Positions 25,475-34,506 of a stretch of 64,000 bases of DNA are shown in pieces (positions within the stretch are counted from its first letter, which is position 1; each line of letters begins with the position of its first letter). The DNA lies in NCBI RefSeq assembly GCF_009617995.1, contig NZ_CP044129.1, forward strand, positions 496,001 to 560,000, given 5' to 3'. The translations under genes were made by a program, and so were the position numbers. This DNA comes from Halomicrobium sp. LC1Hm (GTDB lineage: Archaea; Halobacteriota; Halobacteria; Halobacteriales; Haloarculaceae). The notes under the pieces were generated by a model. That model was not told the origin of the DNA and searched no databases. It was given only the letters and a program-made list of their open reading frames with translations.

Positions 25475-26797
25475 ATGAGTGGTGAAACGACTGCGGCAAC
25501 GAGATTCGGGCGCGGGACAGTCCGTTCGTACATCGACGAGATGGGGCCGGCGTGGGTCGCCGGTGCGATCGCCGCCGGCCCGGCGACGATGGGGAGCCTG
25601 CTGTCGGCGGGGGCCGGCTTCGGCTACACGCTGTTGTGGGTCGTGATCGTCTCTGCGGGGGCGGGCGCGCTCTCGCAGTTCCTGGCGATGCGACTGGGCC
25701 TGCTGACCGAGCGTGGCATCGTCGCCGTCGTCGAGGACGCGCTCGGTGAGAGCTGGGCGTGGCTGCTCGTGGCCGACGCGGTGCTTGCCTCCGGTGTCGC
25801 ACAGCTGGTCATCATGAAGACCGTCGCCGGGGTTTCGGCGACGATGACCGGGATCGACGCCGGCATCTGGGGCGTAATCTGGGGGCTCGTCCTCGCCGTC
25901 GGACTGGCGGGACGAGGGTATCGCTTCCTCGAACTCGCTGCGAAGGTGCTGGTGTCGCTGGTGGTCCTGGCCTTCGTCGCCTCGCTGTTCGTCGTCCCGA
26001 TCGACGCCGGTGCGGCCGCGGCCGGACTCGTTCCGTCCCTGCCCGCCGGAAGCGCGGTGATGGCGGCCGGCATCGTCGGCGGGGCCGTCCACATCACGCT
26101 CGTCACGATGCACTCCTACACGATGCGGGCCCGCGGGTGGACCGAGCGAGACAGCGACCTGGCGACGTTCGACATCGGCGCGTCGATGCTGCTCGTCTTC
26201 GGGCTGTACAGCCTGGCGATCTTCCTGGTCGCCGCGAGCGTCCTCACGTCGACGGATCTGACGACGATCGGCGCGGCACAGGCGCTCGGTCCGATCGCTG
26301 GGGACAGCGCCCAGTGGCTCTTCCTCGTCGGCCTGGCCGGCGCGGCCGTCTCGACGCTCGGCGCGAACACGATCGTCCCGCCCTTCCTGATCGCCGACAA
26401 GTTCGACTGGGACACCGACGTGAGCGACGCCCGCTACAGGGCGCTGCTGGTCGGTGTCGCGCTGCTGTCGATCCCCGGCGCGTTCATCCCCGGCAACGTG
26501 CTCGGACAGCTGGTGTTGATCCTGGCGGTCGGCACGCTCGGGACGCCCTTCGCGATCGCGATCGTCCTCTACCTGCTCAACACCGACACGGTCTCGCGAC
26601 AGAACTCGACGGCGACTAACCTCGGCGGCGTCGCGCTGCTTGCCGTCACCGGCGTGCTCGCGGCGAACTTCGTCCGCGAACAGGTGGCTGCCGGCGTCGG
26701 CCCGCTCTCCGGGTTCGTCGTGGCCTTCGGCGCGGCGATCGCGCTGGCGACGCTCGTCCTCGGGGGCAAGTACGTCCGCGAGGAACTGCTGGCCTGA
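25475..26797 (+). CDS. Nramp-related permease lacking the canonical metal motifs
   Basis: A 440-residue membrane protein with about 11 helices and the LeuT-fold order of the Nramp family. TM1 has IAAGPATMGSLLSAGAGFGY, where canonical metal transporters have DPGN. The TM6 region reads HITLVTMHSYTMRARG and lacks the canonical metal-binding MPH motif. So the fold is clear but the substrate may not be Mn/Fe; a vitamin or organic substrate is possible given the thiR neighbour. The ATG at 25475 was preferred to 25460. It overlaps the next gene by one base. Confidence 0.8.
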   Translation: MSGETTAATRFGRGTVRSYIDEMGPAWVAGAIAAGPATMGSLLSAGAGFGYTLLWVVIVSAGAGALSQFLAMRLGLLTERGIVAVVEDALGESWAWLLVADAVLASGVAQLVIMKTVAGVSATMTGIDAGIWGVIWGLVLAVGLAGRGYRFLELAAKVLVSLVVLAFVASLFVVPIDAGAAAAGLVPSLPAGSAVMAAGIVGGAVHITLVTMHSYTMRARGWTERDSDLATFDIGASMLLVFGLYSLAIFLVAASVLTSTDLTTIGAAQALGPIAGDSAQWLFLVGLAGAAVSTLGANTIVPPFLIADKFDWDTDVSDARYRALLVGVALLSIPGAFIPGNVLGQLVLILAVGTLGTPFAIAIVLYLLNTDTVSRQNSTATNLGGVALLAVTGVLAANFVREQVAAGVGPLSGFVVAFGAAIALATLVLGGKYVREELLA

Positions 26798-27348
26798 TGT
26801 CAGTCGAGACCGGGCGGACCCTGATCGTCGGGCCCGCCAACGTCGGCAAGACGACGGCGACCGGGGAGCTGCTGGAGCAGTGGTGTTCTGAGCACGGCAC
26901 CGACGGCGTCGTCGCACTCGATTTCGCCCCCGAGGTCGAACGCGACGGCCGGATTCTGGGCGGTCGCCTCGACCGCGTGACGACGCTGCCGGCGGCGGTC
27001 GACTACCGCGCTCTCGACGCTCACGCACCGCGCTCGGAGGGGGCCGACGACGAGGCGGCGCTGGCGCTGGCCCGGGACAACGCCGACCGCGCCAGAGCGC
27101 TGCTCGTGGACGCTCCCGCCGATCCGACGGCGGTGTTCGTCAACGACGCCACCATCCCGTTCCAGGCCGACGGCGACATCGGACCGCTGTGTGAGTACTG
27201 CGAGACGGCCCAGCTGGTCGTCGCCAACGCCTTCGAGAGCGACGAACTCGGCACCGACGATCCCGTGTCGAGACGCGAACGGACCGCACTGGCGGCACTG
27301 CGCGAGTGGGCCGATCGGATCGTGACACTGGACGAACCACGCGGGTGA
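26797..27348 (+). CDS. small P-loop NTPase coupled to the Nramp-like permease
   Basis: A 183-residue protein with Walker A GPANVGKTT (about 12-20) and a Walker B-like strand AVFVNDATIPF. A CEYCETAQLVVANAF segment follows. It starts one base inside the permease stop (ATG at 26797 within TGATG), so the two are translationally coupled. The family is not recognised; it looks like a minimal nucleotide-binding protein. It may regulate the permease or provide a metabolite-processing step, which is inference from coupling only. Confidence 0.75.
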   Translation: MSVETGRTLIVGPANVGKTTATGELLEQWCSEHGTDGVVALDFAPEVERDGRILGGRLDRVTTLPAAVDYRALDAHAPRSEGADDEAALALARDNADRARALLVDAPADPTAVFVNDATIPFQADGDIGPLCEYCETAQLVVANAFESDELGTDDPVSRRERTALAALREWADRIVTLDEPRG

Positions 27349-27390
27349 GAGCCCCATCGGGACGGCGCTCTCCCGTCCAGCTGCGCCCGG

Positions 27391-28119
27391 TCAGTCCTCT
27401 TCGCCGGGCGTTTCGAGGACGAACTCCCACTCGTCGCCGATGTTCGGGTAGTGGGCTGCGAACTCGACGACCTTTTCGCGCCCCTCGCCGACGAACACCG
27501 TCTTCTCGTCGAACGTCGTCCGTTCCGCTGCTCTCGACTGGAGGCGTACGGTGACCTCTCCCGGGGACCCGTCGTTCCGTATCCGGACGGTTCGGGTCGC
27601 GATGTCGGCCGTGAAGTAGTAGCCGTCGGCGTCGCTGGGTGGCTCGCCGGTCACTTCGACCGTCCGGCGTTCGTCGGCGTCGAAGAACACGGTCTTCTGT
27701 CGGTGCTCGCGGAAGCCGGCGGCGATACGCCCGAGTCGCGAGTCGGGGATCTCGTCTTCGTCCGCCGACGTTCCCTCCGGGAGCCACCACATCGTCACCC
27801 GGATGTCCCCCGCGACGCCGGTGTTCTGGAGCGTGAGCTCGAAGGTGTCGGCACCAGACGCGTCCGGGACGTGGTCAGACGAGACGATGCGGGGCTCGGT
27901 GTGGTCGACGGCGACGATCTCCATCGACGCGTCCCTCTCATCGGGGACCGTCCCGAGGTCGTCCATGTCGATCCCCTCGACGGGCGTCTCGGTCGCCGTC
28001 TCCGTCTGTGCGGCTTCTGCGGCGTCGTCGCCCACCTTCGCACCCGTCTTTGCCAGCTTCGAACAGCCAGCCAAGGCGGAGAGACCGAGCGTCGCGACGA
28101 GCGACCGTCTGGTTACCAT
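27391..28119 (-). CDS. Tat-exported lipoprotein, unknown family
   Basis: A 242-residue protein with a Tat-type signal (TRRSLVATLGLSALAGC) whose lipobox cysteine is Cys19. The mature protein is Asp/Glu/Thr-rich near the N-terminus. It then forms an all-beta domain resembling CARDB/FxLYD-type domains, with TFELTLQNTGVAGDIRVTMW and VRIRNDGSPGEVTVRL. It would be tethered to the outside of the membrane by lipid. No partner gene is obvious; it converges on the P-loop gene and is divergent from tfs. Confidence 0.85.
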   Translation of the reverse strand: MVTRRSLVATLGLSALAGCSKLAKTGAKVGDDAAEAAQTETATETPVEGIDMDDLGTVPDERDASMEIVAVDHTEPRIVSSDHVPDASGADTFELTLQNTGVAGDIRVTMWWLPEGTSADEDEIPDSRLGRIAAGFREHRQKTVFFDADERRTVEVTGEPPSDADGYYFTADIATRTVRIRNDGSPGEVTVRLQSRAAERTTFDEKTVFVGEGREKVVEFAAHYPNIGDEWEFVLETPGEED

Positions 28120-28211
28120 GTGCGCTCCTCATTTTCGATCGCAAAAAGCACCGGGGTCACGGCACCGAATACGAGTCTATATCCGTTCGAAGCGAGAACT
28201 GAGGCGGTACA

Positions 28212-28535
28212 ATGCAGTTCTGCGACGACTGCGGTTCGATGATGCACGCGGACGGCGACGAGATGGTCTGCAAGTCCTGTGGCAGTCGCGTCCAGAAGGA
28301 CGCCGAGCGGGCCGCCGAGTTCGTGAGCACCGCCGCACAGAGCGACGACGACGTGATCGAGACCGAGGAGGGCGCGAACTTCGAGGGCAAGCCGACTGCC
28401 GAGGACGTGACCTGCGTGGACTGTGGTCACGGCAAGGCCTGGTACACGATCAAACAGACCGGCTCGGCCGACGAGCCGCCGACGCGCTTTTTCAAGTGCC
28501 AGGACTGTGGGAACCGCTGGCGCGAGTACAACTGA
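28212..28535 (+). CDS. tfs: transcription factor S (RNA polymerase cleavage factor)
   Basis: A 107-residue two-zinc-ribbon protein that rescues stalled archaeal RNA polymerase by stimulating transcript cleavage. The first ribbon is CDDCGSMMHADGDEMVCKSCG and the second is CVDCGHGKAWY with CQDCGNRW at the end. The acidic hairpin pair Asp-Glu in SADEPPTRF reaches the polymerase active site. The length is the usual 100-115. A TATA-like CTATATCC (28178-28185) lies about 30 nt before the ATG, so it is leaderless. Confidence 0.95.
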   Translation: MQFCDDCGSMMHADGDEMVCKSCGSRVQKDAERAAEFVSTAAQSDDDVIETEEGANFEGKPTAEDVTCVDCGHGKAWYTIKQTGSADEPPTRFFKCQDCGNRWREYN

Positions 28536-28683
28536 TCTGTCGGCTGTCGCTGTTTCGCGGTGCTCCCGACGCGACGGATCGCGGCGACACACCACCAGAC
28601 GACCCCTACGGACGGCAGTTATTAGTTCCTGATATTGGGACCGCGGCTATTTATCGACGAGCGGACTAGCACTGAACGACCGA

Positions 28684-30336
28684 ATGTCAGCACTACTGGG
28701 GTTCTCGATGCAGGCTGTCTACGGCGTTTTCTTCCTGGTTGCTGCACTCGCCTGTCTCGGGAGTATCGCCAGAGCCCGGACCGTCGACGATCGAGACACC
28801 CGGCACGGACTGATCGGACTGTTGCTCACCTCGGGACTGTGGGCGCTGACGTATCTGGGCATCATCTACAGTCCCACGACGACGCTCAAGGAGGCGTGGT
28901 ACACCGTCGGGCTCGTCGTCGGCTTCGGGACGGTCTTCGCGTGGCTGTACTTCTGCTCGGCCTACACCGACCGGACCTACCACGAGACCCGCTCGACGCA
29001 ACTCGCCGGGCTCGGGCTGTACGCCTTCGTCGTGGGGATCAAACTCACCAATCCCATCCACGGAGAGTATTTCACGGCCCGAATCGTGCAGGAGCCGTTC
29101 ACGCACCTCGCGATCCAGCACGGAACGGTCCACTGGCTGGCGACCGGGCTGGCGTACGTCCTCGCGGCCGTCGGCCTGTTCATGCTGTTCGAGGCCTTCG
29201 CCAACGCGGGGTACGACACGCGGTCGCTGGGCGGGCTGACCGCGCTGACGGCGCTGCCGATCGCGCTGGATCTGGTGGCCTTCGAGTCGACGGCGCTGAT
29301 CGACATCATCTACGCGCCGCTGGGTGTCGCGGCCTTCGCCGTCGGCGTGCTGTTCGTCGCTCGCGACCGGTTCCTCGCGGTCCAGCTGACCGGCAACATC
29401 CCCGAGCCGGTCGTCTTCCTCGACGAGGACGACCGGATCAGGGAGTACAACGACGCCGCGGCCCGGCTCTTCCCGACGCTGTCGGGGACGCGCGGCCAGT
29501 CGGTCACGGCGGCGCTTCCGATGGATCAGGACCTCTCGGGCCAGGAGATCGTCGTCGTCGAGGGCGAGGAGACGCGGTACTTTCTGGTCAACGCGAGTCC
29601 GCTGACCAGCGTCCAGTCGAACATCTGCCGGATGCTCGTGTTCGTCGACGTGACCAGGCTGGAGCGCCAGCGCCAGGAACTCGAACGCCACAACGAACAG
29701 CTGGAGGACTTCTCTGCGGGCATCAGACACGAACTGCTCAACTCGCTGCAGGTCGTCGGCGGCCAGGTCTCGGCGGCGGGCACGGCACTGGAAGCGGGCA
29801 ACGTCGGGCAGGCTCGCGAGACGCTGTCGACGGCCTCGCGGCGCGCCCGCGAGATGGAGACCGTCGTCGACGGACTGTCGACGCTGGCTCGCCACGGCCA
29901 GACTGTCGACGAACTGGAACCGATCCGTCTGGACGACGTCGTCGCCGACGCTCGCGACGCGGCCCGGCCGGACGGGGTCGCTGTCGACGTTCCGCCAGCG
30001 ACGACCATCGAGGCCGATCGCACGCGGCTCCACGAACTGTTCGTCAACATCTTCCAGTTCCTCTCGCACAACGGCGGCACGGACGCACGCGTCGCGATCC
30101 GACCGGACGGGTTCGCCGTCGAGACCGACTGGGTCCCGCCCGAGGAACTGGCCGACGACGAGCTGTTCGAGTACTCCGGAGGGTTGACCGACACGAAGAC
30201 TGGGCTCACGCTGCCGAAAGTGCGAACGCTGGTGCGAGTCCAGGGCTGGGAGGTCGCCCTGGAGCGGACGGACGAGGGCTCGCGGATCGTCGTGTCCGGG
30301 GCGCGCGTCCGCGAGGACGTGCCCCCGTCGTCCTAA
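28684..30336 (+). CDS. membrane histidine kinase with 7TM sensor and PAS domain
   Basis: A 550-residue sensor kinase. Residues 1-228 form about seven transmembrane helices of the 7TM histidine-kinase sensor type. A PAS domain follows (about 235-325). The phosphoacceptor His349 is in GIRHELLNSLQVV. The ATPase domain is divergent: the N box reads NIFQFLSHNGGTDARV, where Asn and His are still present but displaced. The G2 region GLTLPKVRTLVRVQGW is recognisable. It has no adjacent response regulator. Signal and partner are unknown. Confidence 0.85.
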   Translation: MSALLGFSMQAVYGVFFLVAALACLGSIARARTVDDRDTRHGLIGLLLTSGLWALTYLGIIYSPTTTLKEAWYTVGLVVGFGTVFAWLYFCSAYTDRTYHETRSTQLAGLGLYAFVVGIKLTNPIHGEYFTARIVQEPFTHLAIQHGTVHWLATGLAYVLAAVGLFMLFEAFANAGYDTRSLGGLTALTALPIALDLVAFESTALIDIIYAPLGVAAFAVGVLFVARDRFLAVQLTGNIPEPVVFLDEDDRIREYNDAAARLFPTLSGTRGQSVTAALPMDQDLSGQEIVVVEGEETRYFLVNASPLTSVQSNICRMLVFVDVTRLERQRQELERHNEQLEDFSAGIRHELLNSLQVVGGQVSAAGTALEAGNVGQARETLSTASRRAREMETVVDGLSTLARHGQTVDELEPIRLDDVVADARDAARPDGVAVDVPPATTIEADRTRLHELFVNIFQFLSHNGGTDARVAIRPDGFAVETDWVPPEELADDELFEYSGGLTDTKTGLTLPKVRTLVRVQGWEVALERTDEGSRIVVSGARVREDVPPSS

Positions 30337-30388
30337 GCCGTCGCCCTAAGCCGTCGCCCTTTTGCTCGCCGGCCGCCAAGAGCAGGCA

Positions 30389-30922
30389 GTGTCGACCCAG
30401 CCCACGACAGTCGAGGTCTACCCCGGCAAGGAGGCCGTGATCGACTTCGACCCCGCGCTGACCTTCGAGTGCGTCGAGGAGTGTACGTGGTGCTGTCACC
30501 ACGGCGTCCTCCTGTACGAGAAGGACCTCATGGAGCTGGCCGCCCGCGAGAGCCTCAACGAGTCGACGACCCAGTTCCGCGGGCAGGACTTCGTCCGCCA
30601 GGAGCACAAAGACCGCGAGGACCACGTCGACGAACAGGGCCAGGCCTGCTTTTTCCTGCGCGAGGACGGGCTCTGTGCGCTGCACGACGAACACGACTGG
30701 AAGCCCGCCCGCTGTTCGGTGTTCCCGCTCCACGTCACCGTCGAGGAGGGAGACGCGACCGCCCGCGAGGGCGGGGACATGCACGTCTCGATCCGCGACA
30801 CCGCCCACGAGCACTGCGAGGGGCTGAACGTCTCCGAGCGCCGGGTGATCGAGCACCTCGACGGATTCTTACCGGAGTTGCTCTGGGAGCTGGACGACCC
30901 CGAGACCTACCGGGAGCTGTGA
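30389..30922 (+). CDS. YkgJ-type cysteine-cluster protein
   Basis: A 177-residue protein with the YkgJ/UPF0153 cysteine pattern CxxxCxxCC (CVEECTWCC). This is followed by CFFLREDGLCALHDEHDW and ARCSVFPL, suggesting a zinc or iron-sulfur centre. A late Cys in HEHCEGL may complete it. The GTG at 30389 was chosen over a TTG at 30362 because it precedes the conserved N-terminus more closely, but the start is uncertain. It is 52 bp after the histidine-kinase gene and may share its transcript. The enzyme role is unknown. Confidence 0.8.
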   Translation: MSTQPTTVEVYPGKEAVIDFDPALTFECVEECTWCCHHGVLLYEKDLMELAARESLNESTTQFRGQDFVRQEHKDREDHVDEQGQACFFLREDGLCALHDEHDWKPARCSVFPLHVTVEEGDATAREGGDMHVSIRDTAHEHCEGLNVSERRVIEHLDGFLPELLWELDDPETYREL

Positions 30923-30936
30923 ACGTGTGCTTCTCA

Positions 30937-31014
30937 TACTGCCGGCTGTCACTTCGTGACGAGCTTCGCCACCGCGGGGTGGCGAAATCGTTCACAGATG
31001 GACAGCCGGTCGTA
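30937..31014. repeat. palindromic mini-element A, copy 3
   Basis: A 78-bp copy in the opposite orientation to copies 1 and 2, between two convergent genes. Flanking triplets are TCA at 30934-30936 and 31015-31017. Its left arm is TACTGCCGGCTGTC and its right arm GACAGCCGGTCGTA, so the terminal stem has two compensating differences. Confidence 0.88.
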
Positions 31015-31089
31015 TCAGCGGCGGGAGTGGCGCGGTCGCTGTGACTGTCGCAGTGACCGACGCCCGAACGGTGAATCGGCGGGCGACGG

Positions 31090-31959
31090 TTAGACCAGTC
31101 CCCACGCGGCCACGACCGCGACGACGCCGACGATCGTCGAGGCGACGGCGTGGGTCCGGAGTTCGTCCAGCAGGTGGTGTGCGCCTTCCTGTAGCTGGAC
31201 GACCTCGTCGATCTCGCTGCCGGCCTCGCACTTCGGGAGGAAGTCCATCGCGATGTGGAGGAAGATTCCGGCGGCGAAGCCGAAGACGATCGCCTTGACT
31301 GCCGGTGCGTCGGGAACGGACAGCAGTGCCATGGGGATCGCCGTCAGTCCGACGCCCGCTGCGGGGAGCAACAGCGCCGTCGTCGACTTGTCGGCGCGGG
31401 CGAGTCGCCGGGCGGCGGCGTAGCCGGCGGGACCTTTGTGCGAGACGATCGCGAGCCCGAGCAGGTAACCGGGGTCGGGCATCGAGGCGTAGACGAGGCC
31501 GATGATCAGACCGGCCGACAGCGCGTGAGCCGTGATCTCCAGGGTGGTCACGTCGAAGGAAGTCTCGACGTGGGTCAGCCGGTGACTGATCGTGTGCGAG
31601 CTGTAGCCGACGGCGATGCCGGCGGCGACGCCGATCCCGCCCAGCCGTGCGGAGCCGGCCCCCTGTCCCAGCCCCATCGCCTGGGGGAGCAGGAACATCG
31701 CGGCGCTCGTGACCATCGCACCGCTGGCCAGTCCGTACCCCCAGACGAGGCGGTAGGCGTTGGTGGTGTCACTTCGGCCGCCGAACCACGCGCCGACGGC
31801 CATCGCCACGAACGCGACCCACGCGATGACCAGGACCTTCTCCGCGCCCAGCGCGACAGCCAGGGGCGAGAGCACTACCAGCGCCACGACGCCCGCGACG
31901 CCGGGAAGCGAGAACCGATCCCCGATCGTTGTGAATGCTGACGCTTCGTTTGCAGCCAT
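31090..31959 (-). CDS. ZIP-family divalent metal transporter with altered motifs
   Basis: A 289-residue membrane protein with eight hydrophobic helices and the ZIP arrangement. The usual metal-binding HNxxDG of TM4 is here TAHALSAG with one His (H145). The HExPEG motif of TM5 is SHKGPAG (H174). The core histidines are kept but acidic residues are replaced, so metal choice may differ from classic zinc importers. It ends PVFV-like with a long loop before the last helix. The ATG at 31959 lies next to a TTAATAAC repeat and a second copy at 31982-31989 serves as TATA-like box, implying a leaderless message. Confidence 0.8.
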   Translation of the reverse strand: MAANEASAFTTIGDRFSLPGVAGVVALVVLSPLAVALGAEKVLVIAWVAFVAMAVGAWFGGRSDTTNAYRLVWGYGLASGAMVTSAAMFLLPQAMGLGQGAGSARLGGIGVAAGIAVGYSSHTISHRLTHVETSFDVTTLEITAHALSAGLIIGLVYASMPDPGYLLGLAIVSHKGPAGYAAARRLARADKSTTALLLPAAGVGLTAIPMALLSVPDAPAVKAIVFGFAAGIFLHIAMDFLPKCEAGSEIDEVVQLQEGAHHLLDELRTHAVASTIVGVVAVVAAWGLV

Positions 31960-31960
31960 A

Positions 31961-31989
31961 TTAATAACACAAACGCCTTCGTTAATAAC
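31961..31989 (-). promoter_or_regulatory. ZIP gene promoter with tandem TTAATAAC
   Basis: TTAATAAC at 31961-31968 is repeated at 31982-31989, a 21-bp period (two helical turns). The distal copy sits 25-30 nt before the ATG and overlaps the TATA position, while the proximal one covers the transcription start. A metal-responsive regulator binding both would shut the gene. The repeat is seen; the control is inferred. Confidence 0.5.
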
Positions 31990-32087
31990 CCCGTCGGTCA
32001 CCGGTCGACCGGCGGTCCCGGCTCGCCGACCAGGCCCCTACAGGTTTGGGCCGCAATTTAACACCGACGCCGTCTTTCGTTCGCGTA

Positions 32088-33590
32088 ATGAGTGATCTGT
32101 CCGGTGACGAGATCGTCGTGGTCGGTGGCGGCGTCGGCGGGCTCTCTGCCGCCTGTTTCCTCGCCGACGCCGGTGCCGACGTAACACTGCTCGAAAAGAA
32201 CGAACAGCTGGGCGGGCGTGCCAGCCGACTGGAGGCCGAGGGGTTCCGGTTCGACATGGGGCCGTCGTGGTACCTGATGCCCGACGTGTTCGAGCGCTTC
32301 TTCGCCCACTTCGACCGCGAGCCCGGCGACTACTACGATCTCGAACGGCTCGATCCACACTACCGGATCTTCTTCAAGGACGGCGACCGGCTCGACATCT
32401 CGGGCGACCTCGACGCGATGCGGTCGACGTTCGAGTCCTACGAGCCCGGTGCCAGCGAGGCCTTCGACGACTACCTCGCGACCAGCCAGGAGCACTACGA
32501 GACGGCGATGGAGGACTTCGTCTACACTGACCGTCCCCGGCTCCGGGACTGGATCGATCCCAGCGTGGTGCGGGCCGCGCCGATCGGGCTCTCCCTGCTG
32601 GGCTCGATGCAGGGCCATGTCGAAGAGTACTTCGAGCACCCGAAGCTCCAGCAGATCGTCCAGTACACGCTGGTCTTCCTCGGTGGCTCGCCGGAGAACA
32701 CCCCGGCGCTGTACAACATCATGAGCCACGTCGACTTCAACCTCGGCGTCTACTACCCCGTCGGCGACGACGGCGAGGGCGGGATCGGCGTCGTGATCGA
32801 CGCCTTCGTCGAGCTGGGCCGCGAACTCGGCGTCGAGTACGTCACCGACAGCGAGGTCGACGAGATCACGAAGCGACGCGACAGCTTCCACGTCGAGACG
32901 GTCGACGGCGACGTGTACCGGCCCGACGAGACCGTCGTCAACGCCGACTACGGCCACGCCGAGCGCGAACTCCTGCCCGACCACGAGAGCCAGTACGAGG
33001 ACGACTACTGGGACGACCGGACGCTGGCCCCGTCGGCGTATCTCATGTACCTCGGCGTCGAGGGTGACGTGGAACCGCTCGAACACCACACGCTCGTGTT
33101 CCCGACGGACTGGTCGGACCACTTCGACGCGATCTTCGACCGCCCGCGCTGGCCCGACGATCCCGCCTACTACCTGTGTGTCCCCTCGAAGACCGACGAC
33201 ACCGTCGCGCCCGAGGGTCACTCGAACCTCTTCGTGCTGGTGCCGATCGCCCCGGACCTCCACGACGGCGACGAGATCCGGGCCGAGTACCGCGAGCAGA
33301 TCCTCGCCGACATCGCCGAGAACACCGGCGTCGACCTCCGGGACCGGATCGTCTTCGAGGAGGGCTTTGCCGTCTCCGATTTCGCCGACCGGTACAACGC
33401 GACCGAGGGGACGGCACTCGGACTCGCACACACGCTGCGTCAGACCTCGCTGTTGCGCCCGCCGATCCGTTCGTCGGCCGTCGACGGGCTGTACTTCACC
33501 GGCTCTTTCACTCGACCCGGCGTCGGCGTCCCGATGTGTCTGATCAGCGGCGAACACGCGGCCAACGAACTGATCGAGGACCAGCGCTAA
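32088..33590 (+). CDS. crtD: carotenoid 3,4-desaturase (CrtI/CrtD family)
   Basis: A 500-residue FAD-dependent carotenoid desaturase. The dinucleotide-binding motif is VVGGGVGGLSAACFLADAG at the N-terminus, and the C-terminal signature is GLYFTGSFTRPGVGVPMCL. By fold it could be phytoene desaturase. Being first in the order crtD-lyeJ-cruF, it best fits the 3,4-desaturase of bacterioruberin synthesis. The ATG at 32088 was chosen over 32046 because the Rossmann strand starts soon after. It is 25 bp upstream of lyeJ. Confidence 0.88.
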   Translation: MSDLSGDEIVVVGGGVGGLSAACFLADAGADVTLLEKNEQLGGRASRLEAEGFRFDMGPSWYLMPDVFERFFAHFDREPGDYYDLERLDPHYRIFFKDGDRLDISGDLDAMRSTFESYEPGASEAFDDYLATSQEHYETAMEDFVYTDRPRLRDWIDPSVVRAAPIGLSLLGSMQGHVEEYFEHPKLQQIVQYTLVFLGGSPENTPALYNIMSHVDFNLGVYYPVGDDGEGGIGVVIDAFVELGRELGVEYVTDSEVDEITKRRDSFHVETVDGDVYRPDETVVNADYGHAERELLPDHESQYEDDYWDDRTLAPSAYLMYLGVEGDVEPLEHHTLVFPTDWSDHFDAIFDRPRWPDDPAYYLCVPSKTDDTVAPEGHSNLFVLVPIAPDLHDGDEIRAEYREQILADIAENTGVDLRDRIVFEEGFAVSDFADRYNATEGTALGLAHTLRQTSLLRPPIRSSAVDGLYFTGSFTRPGVGVPMCLISGEHAANELIEDQR

Positions 33591-33615
33591 GAGGGCTCGC
33601 CGATTGAGTGCCACC

Positions 33616-34506
33616 ATGAGCGCCGCTCTCAGCGACCGGCTGGCGACCCTGCTCCCCTCCGAGGAGTCGCGCCTGGGATATCTCCTCTGGCTCTCGCGGC
33701 CGCGCTTCTGGCTCTACCTCGCGGGGCCGGTCATCATCGGCGTGACCTACGCCGCCGACTCCTCTGCCCAGCTGTTCGCGCCGATCGCCGTCGCGCTGTT
33801 CGCGTACTTTCTCGTCCCCGCGAACGTCTTCCTCTACGGCGTCAACGACGCCTTCGACGCCGACGTCGACGAGTACAACCCGAAGAAAGACGACGAGGAG
33901 GGCAAAGAAGTGCGCTTCCAGCGCGACCCGGTCGTCCTCGCGGCCATCGCGCTGTCGGGTCTGGCCGCGCTGGCGTTCGTCCCCTTCCTGCCGACCGTCG
34001 CGCTGGTCGTCTTCGCCGCGTGGGCCGTCCTCTCGGTCGAGTACAGCGCTCCGCCGGCACGCTTCAAGACGACGCCGCTGCTCGACTCGCTGTCGAACGG
34101 GCTGTACATCCTGCCGGCGGTGATCGCCTACACCACGATCGAGGGCGCGCTGCCGCCGACGCTCGCGGTCGTCGGCGCGTGGCTCTGGTCGATGGGGATG
34201 CACACCTTCTCCGCGATCCCCGACATCGAGCCCGACCGGGAGGCCGGGATCCGGACGACCGCGACGTGGCTCGGCGAGCGCCGCACCTACTACTACTGTG
34301 GTGCCTGCTGGGTCGCCGCGGCGGCCACGTTCGGTCTCGTCCACCCGGTCTTTGGCGTGTTGCTCGGGCTCTACCCCGTCCTGATCTTCGGGATCACGCT
34401 GGCCGGCGTCGACGTGCATCGAGCCTACTGGTGGTACCCCGCGATCAACACGCTGGTGGGCATGTCGTTCACGCTCGTCGGTCTGTGGGTGATGTTGCAT
34501 GGATGA
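33616..34506 (+). CDS. lyeJ: lycopene elongase/1,2-hydratase (UbiA family)
   Basis: A 296-residue UbiA prenyltransferase that adds C5 units to lycopene for the C50 carotenoid bacterioruberin. The two Asp-rich motifs are NDAFDADVD (77-85) and DIEPDREAG (about 203-211). Several hydrophobic helices are visible. In this family it also hydrates the 1,2 double bond. The ATG at 33616 was preferred to a TTG at 33604. The gene overlaps cruF by 8 bp, so the operon is coupled. Confidence 0.9.
   Translation: MSAALSDRLATLLPSEESRLGYLLWLSRPRFWLYLAGPVIIGVTYAADSSAQLFAPIAVALFAYFLVPANVFLYGVNDAFDADVDEYNPKKDDEEGKEVRFQRDPVVLAAIALSGLAALAFVPFLPTVALVVFAAWAVLSVEYSAPPARFKTTPLLDSLSNGLYILPAVIAYTTIEGALPPTLAVVGAWLWSMGMHTFSAIPDIEPDREAGIRTTATWLGERRTYYYCGACWVAAAATFGLVHPVFGVLLGLYPVLIFGITLAGVDVHRAYWWYPAINTLVGMSFTLVGLWVMLHG

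Noticed and set aside
32088-33590. First carotenoid gene as phytoene desaturase crtI
   Set aside because: Possible by fold, but adjacency to lyeJ and cruF in the known Haloarcula order favours crtD; a separate crtI elsewhere would confirm.
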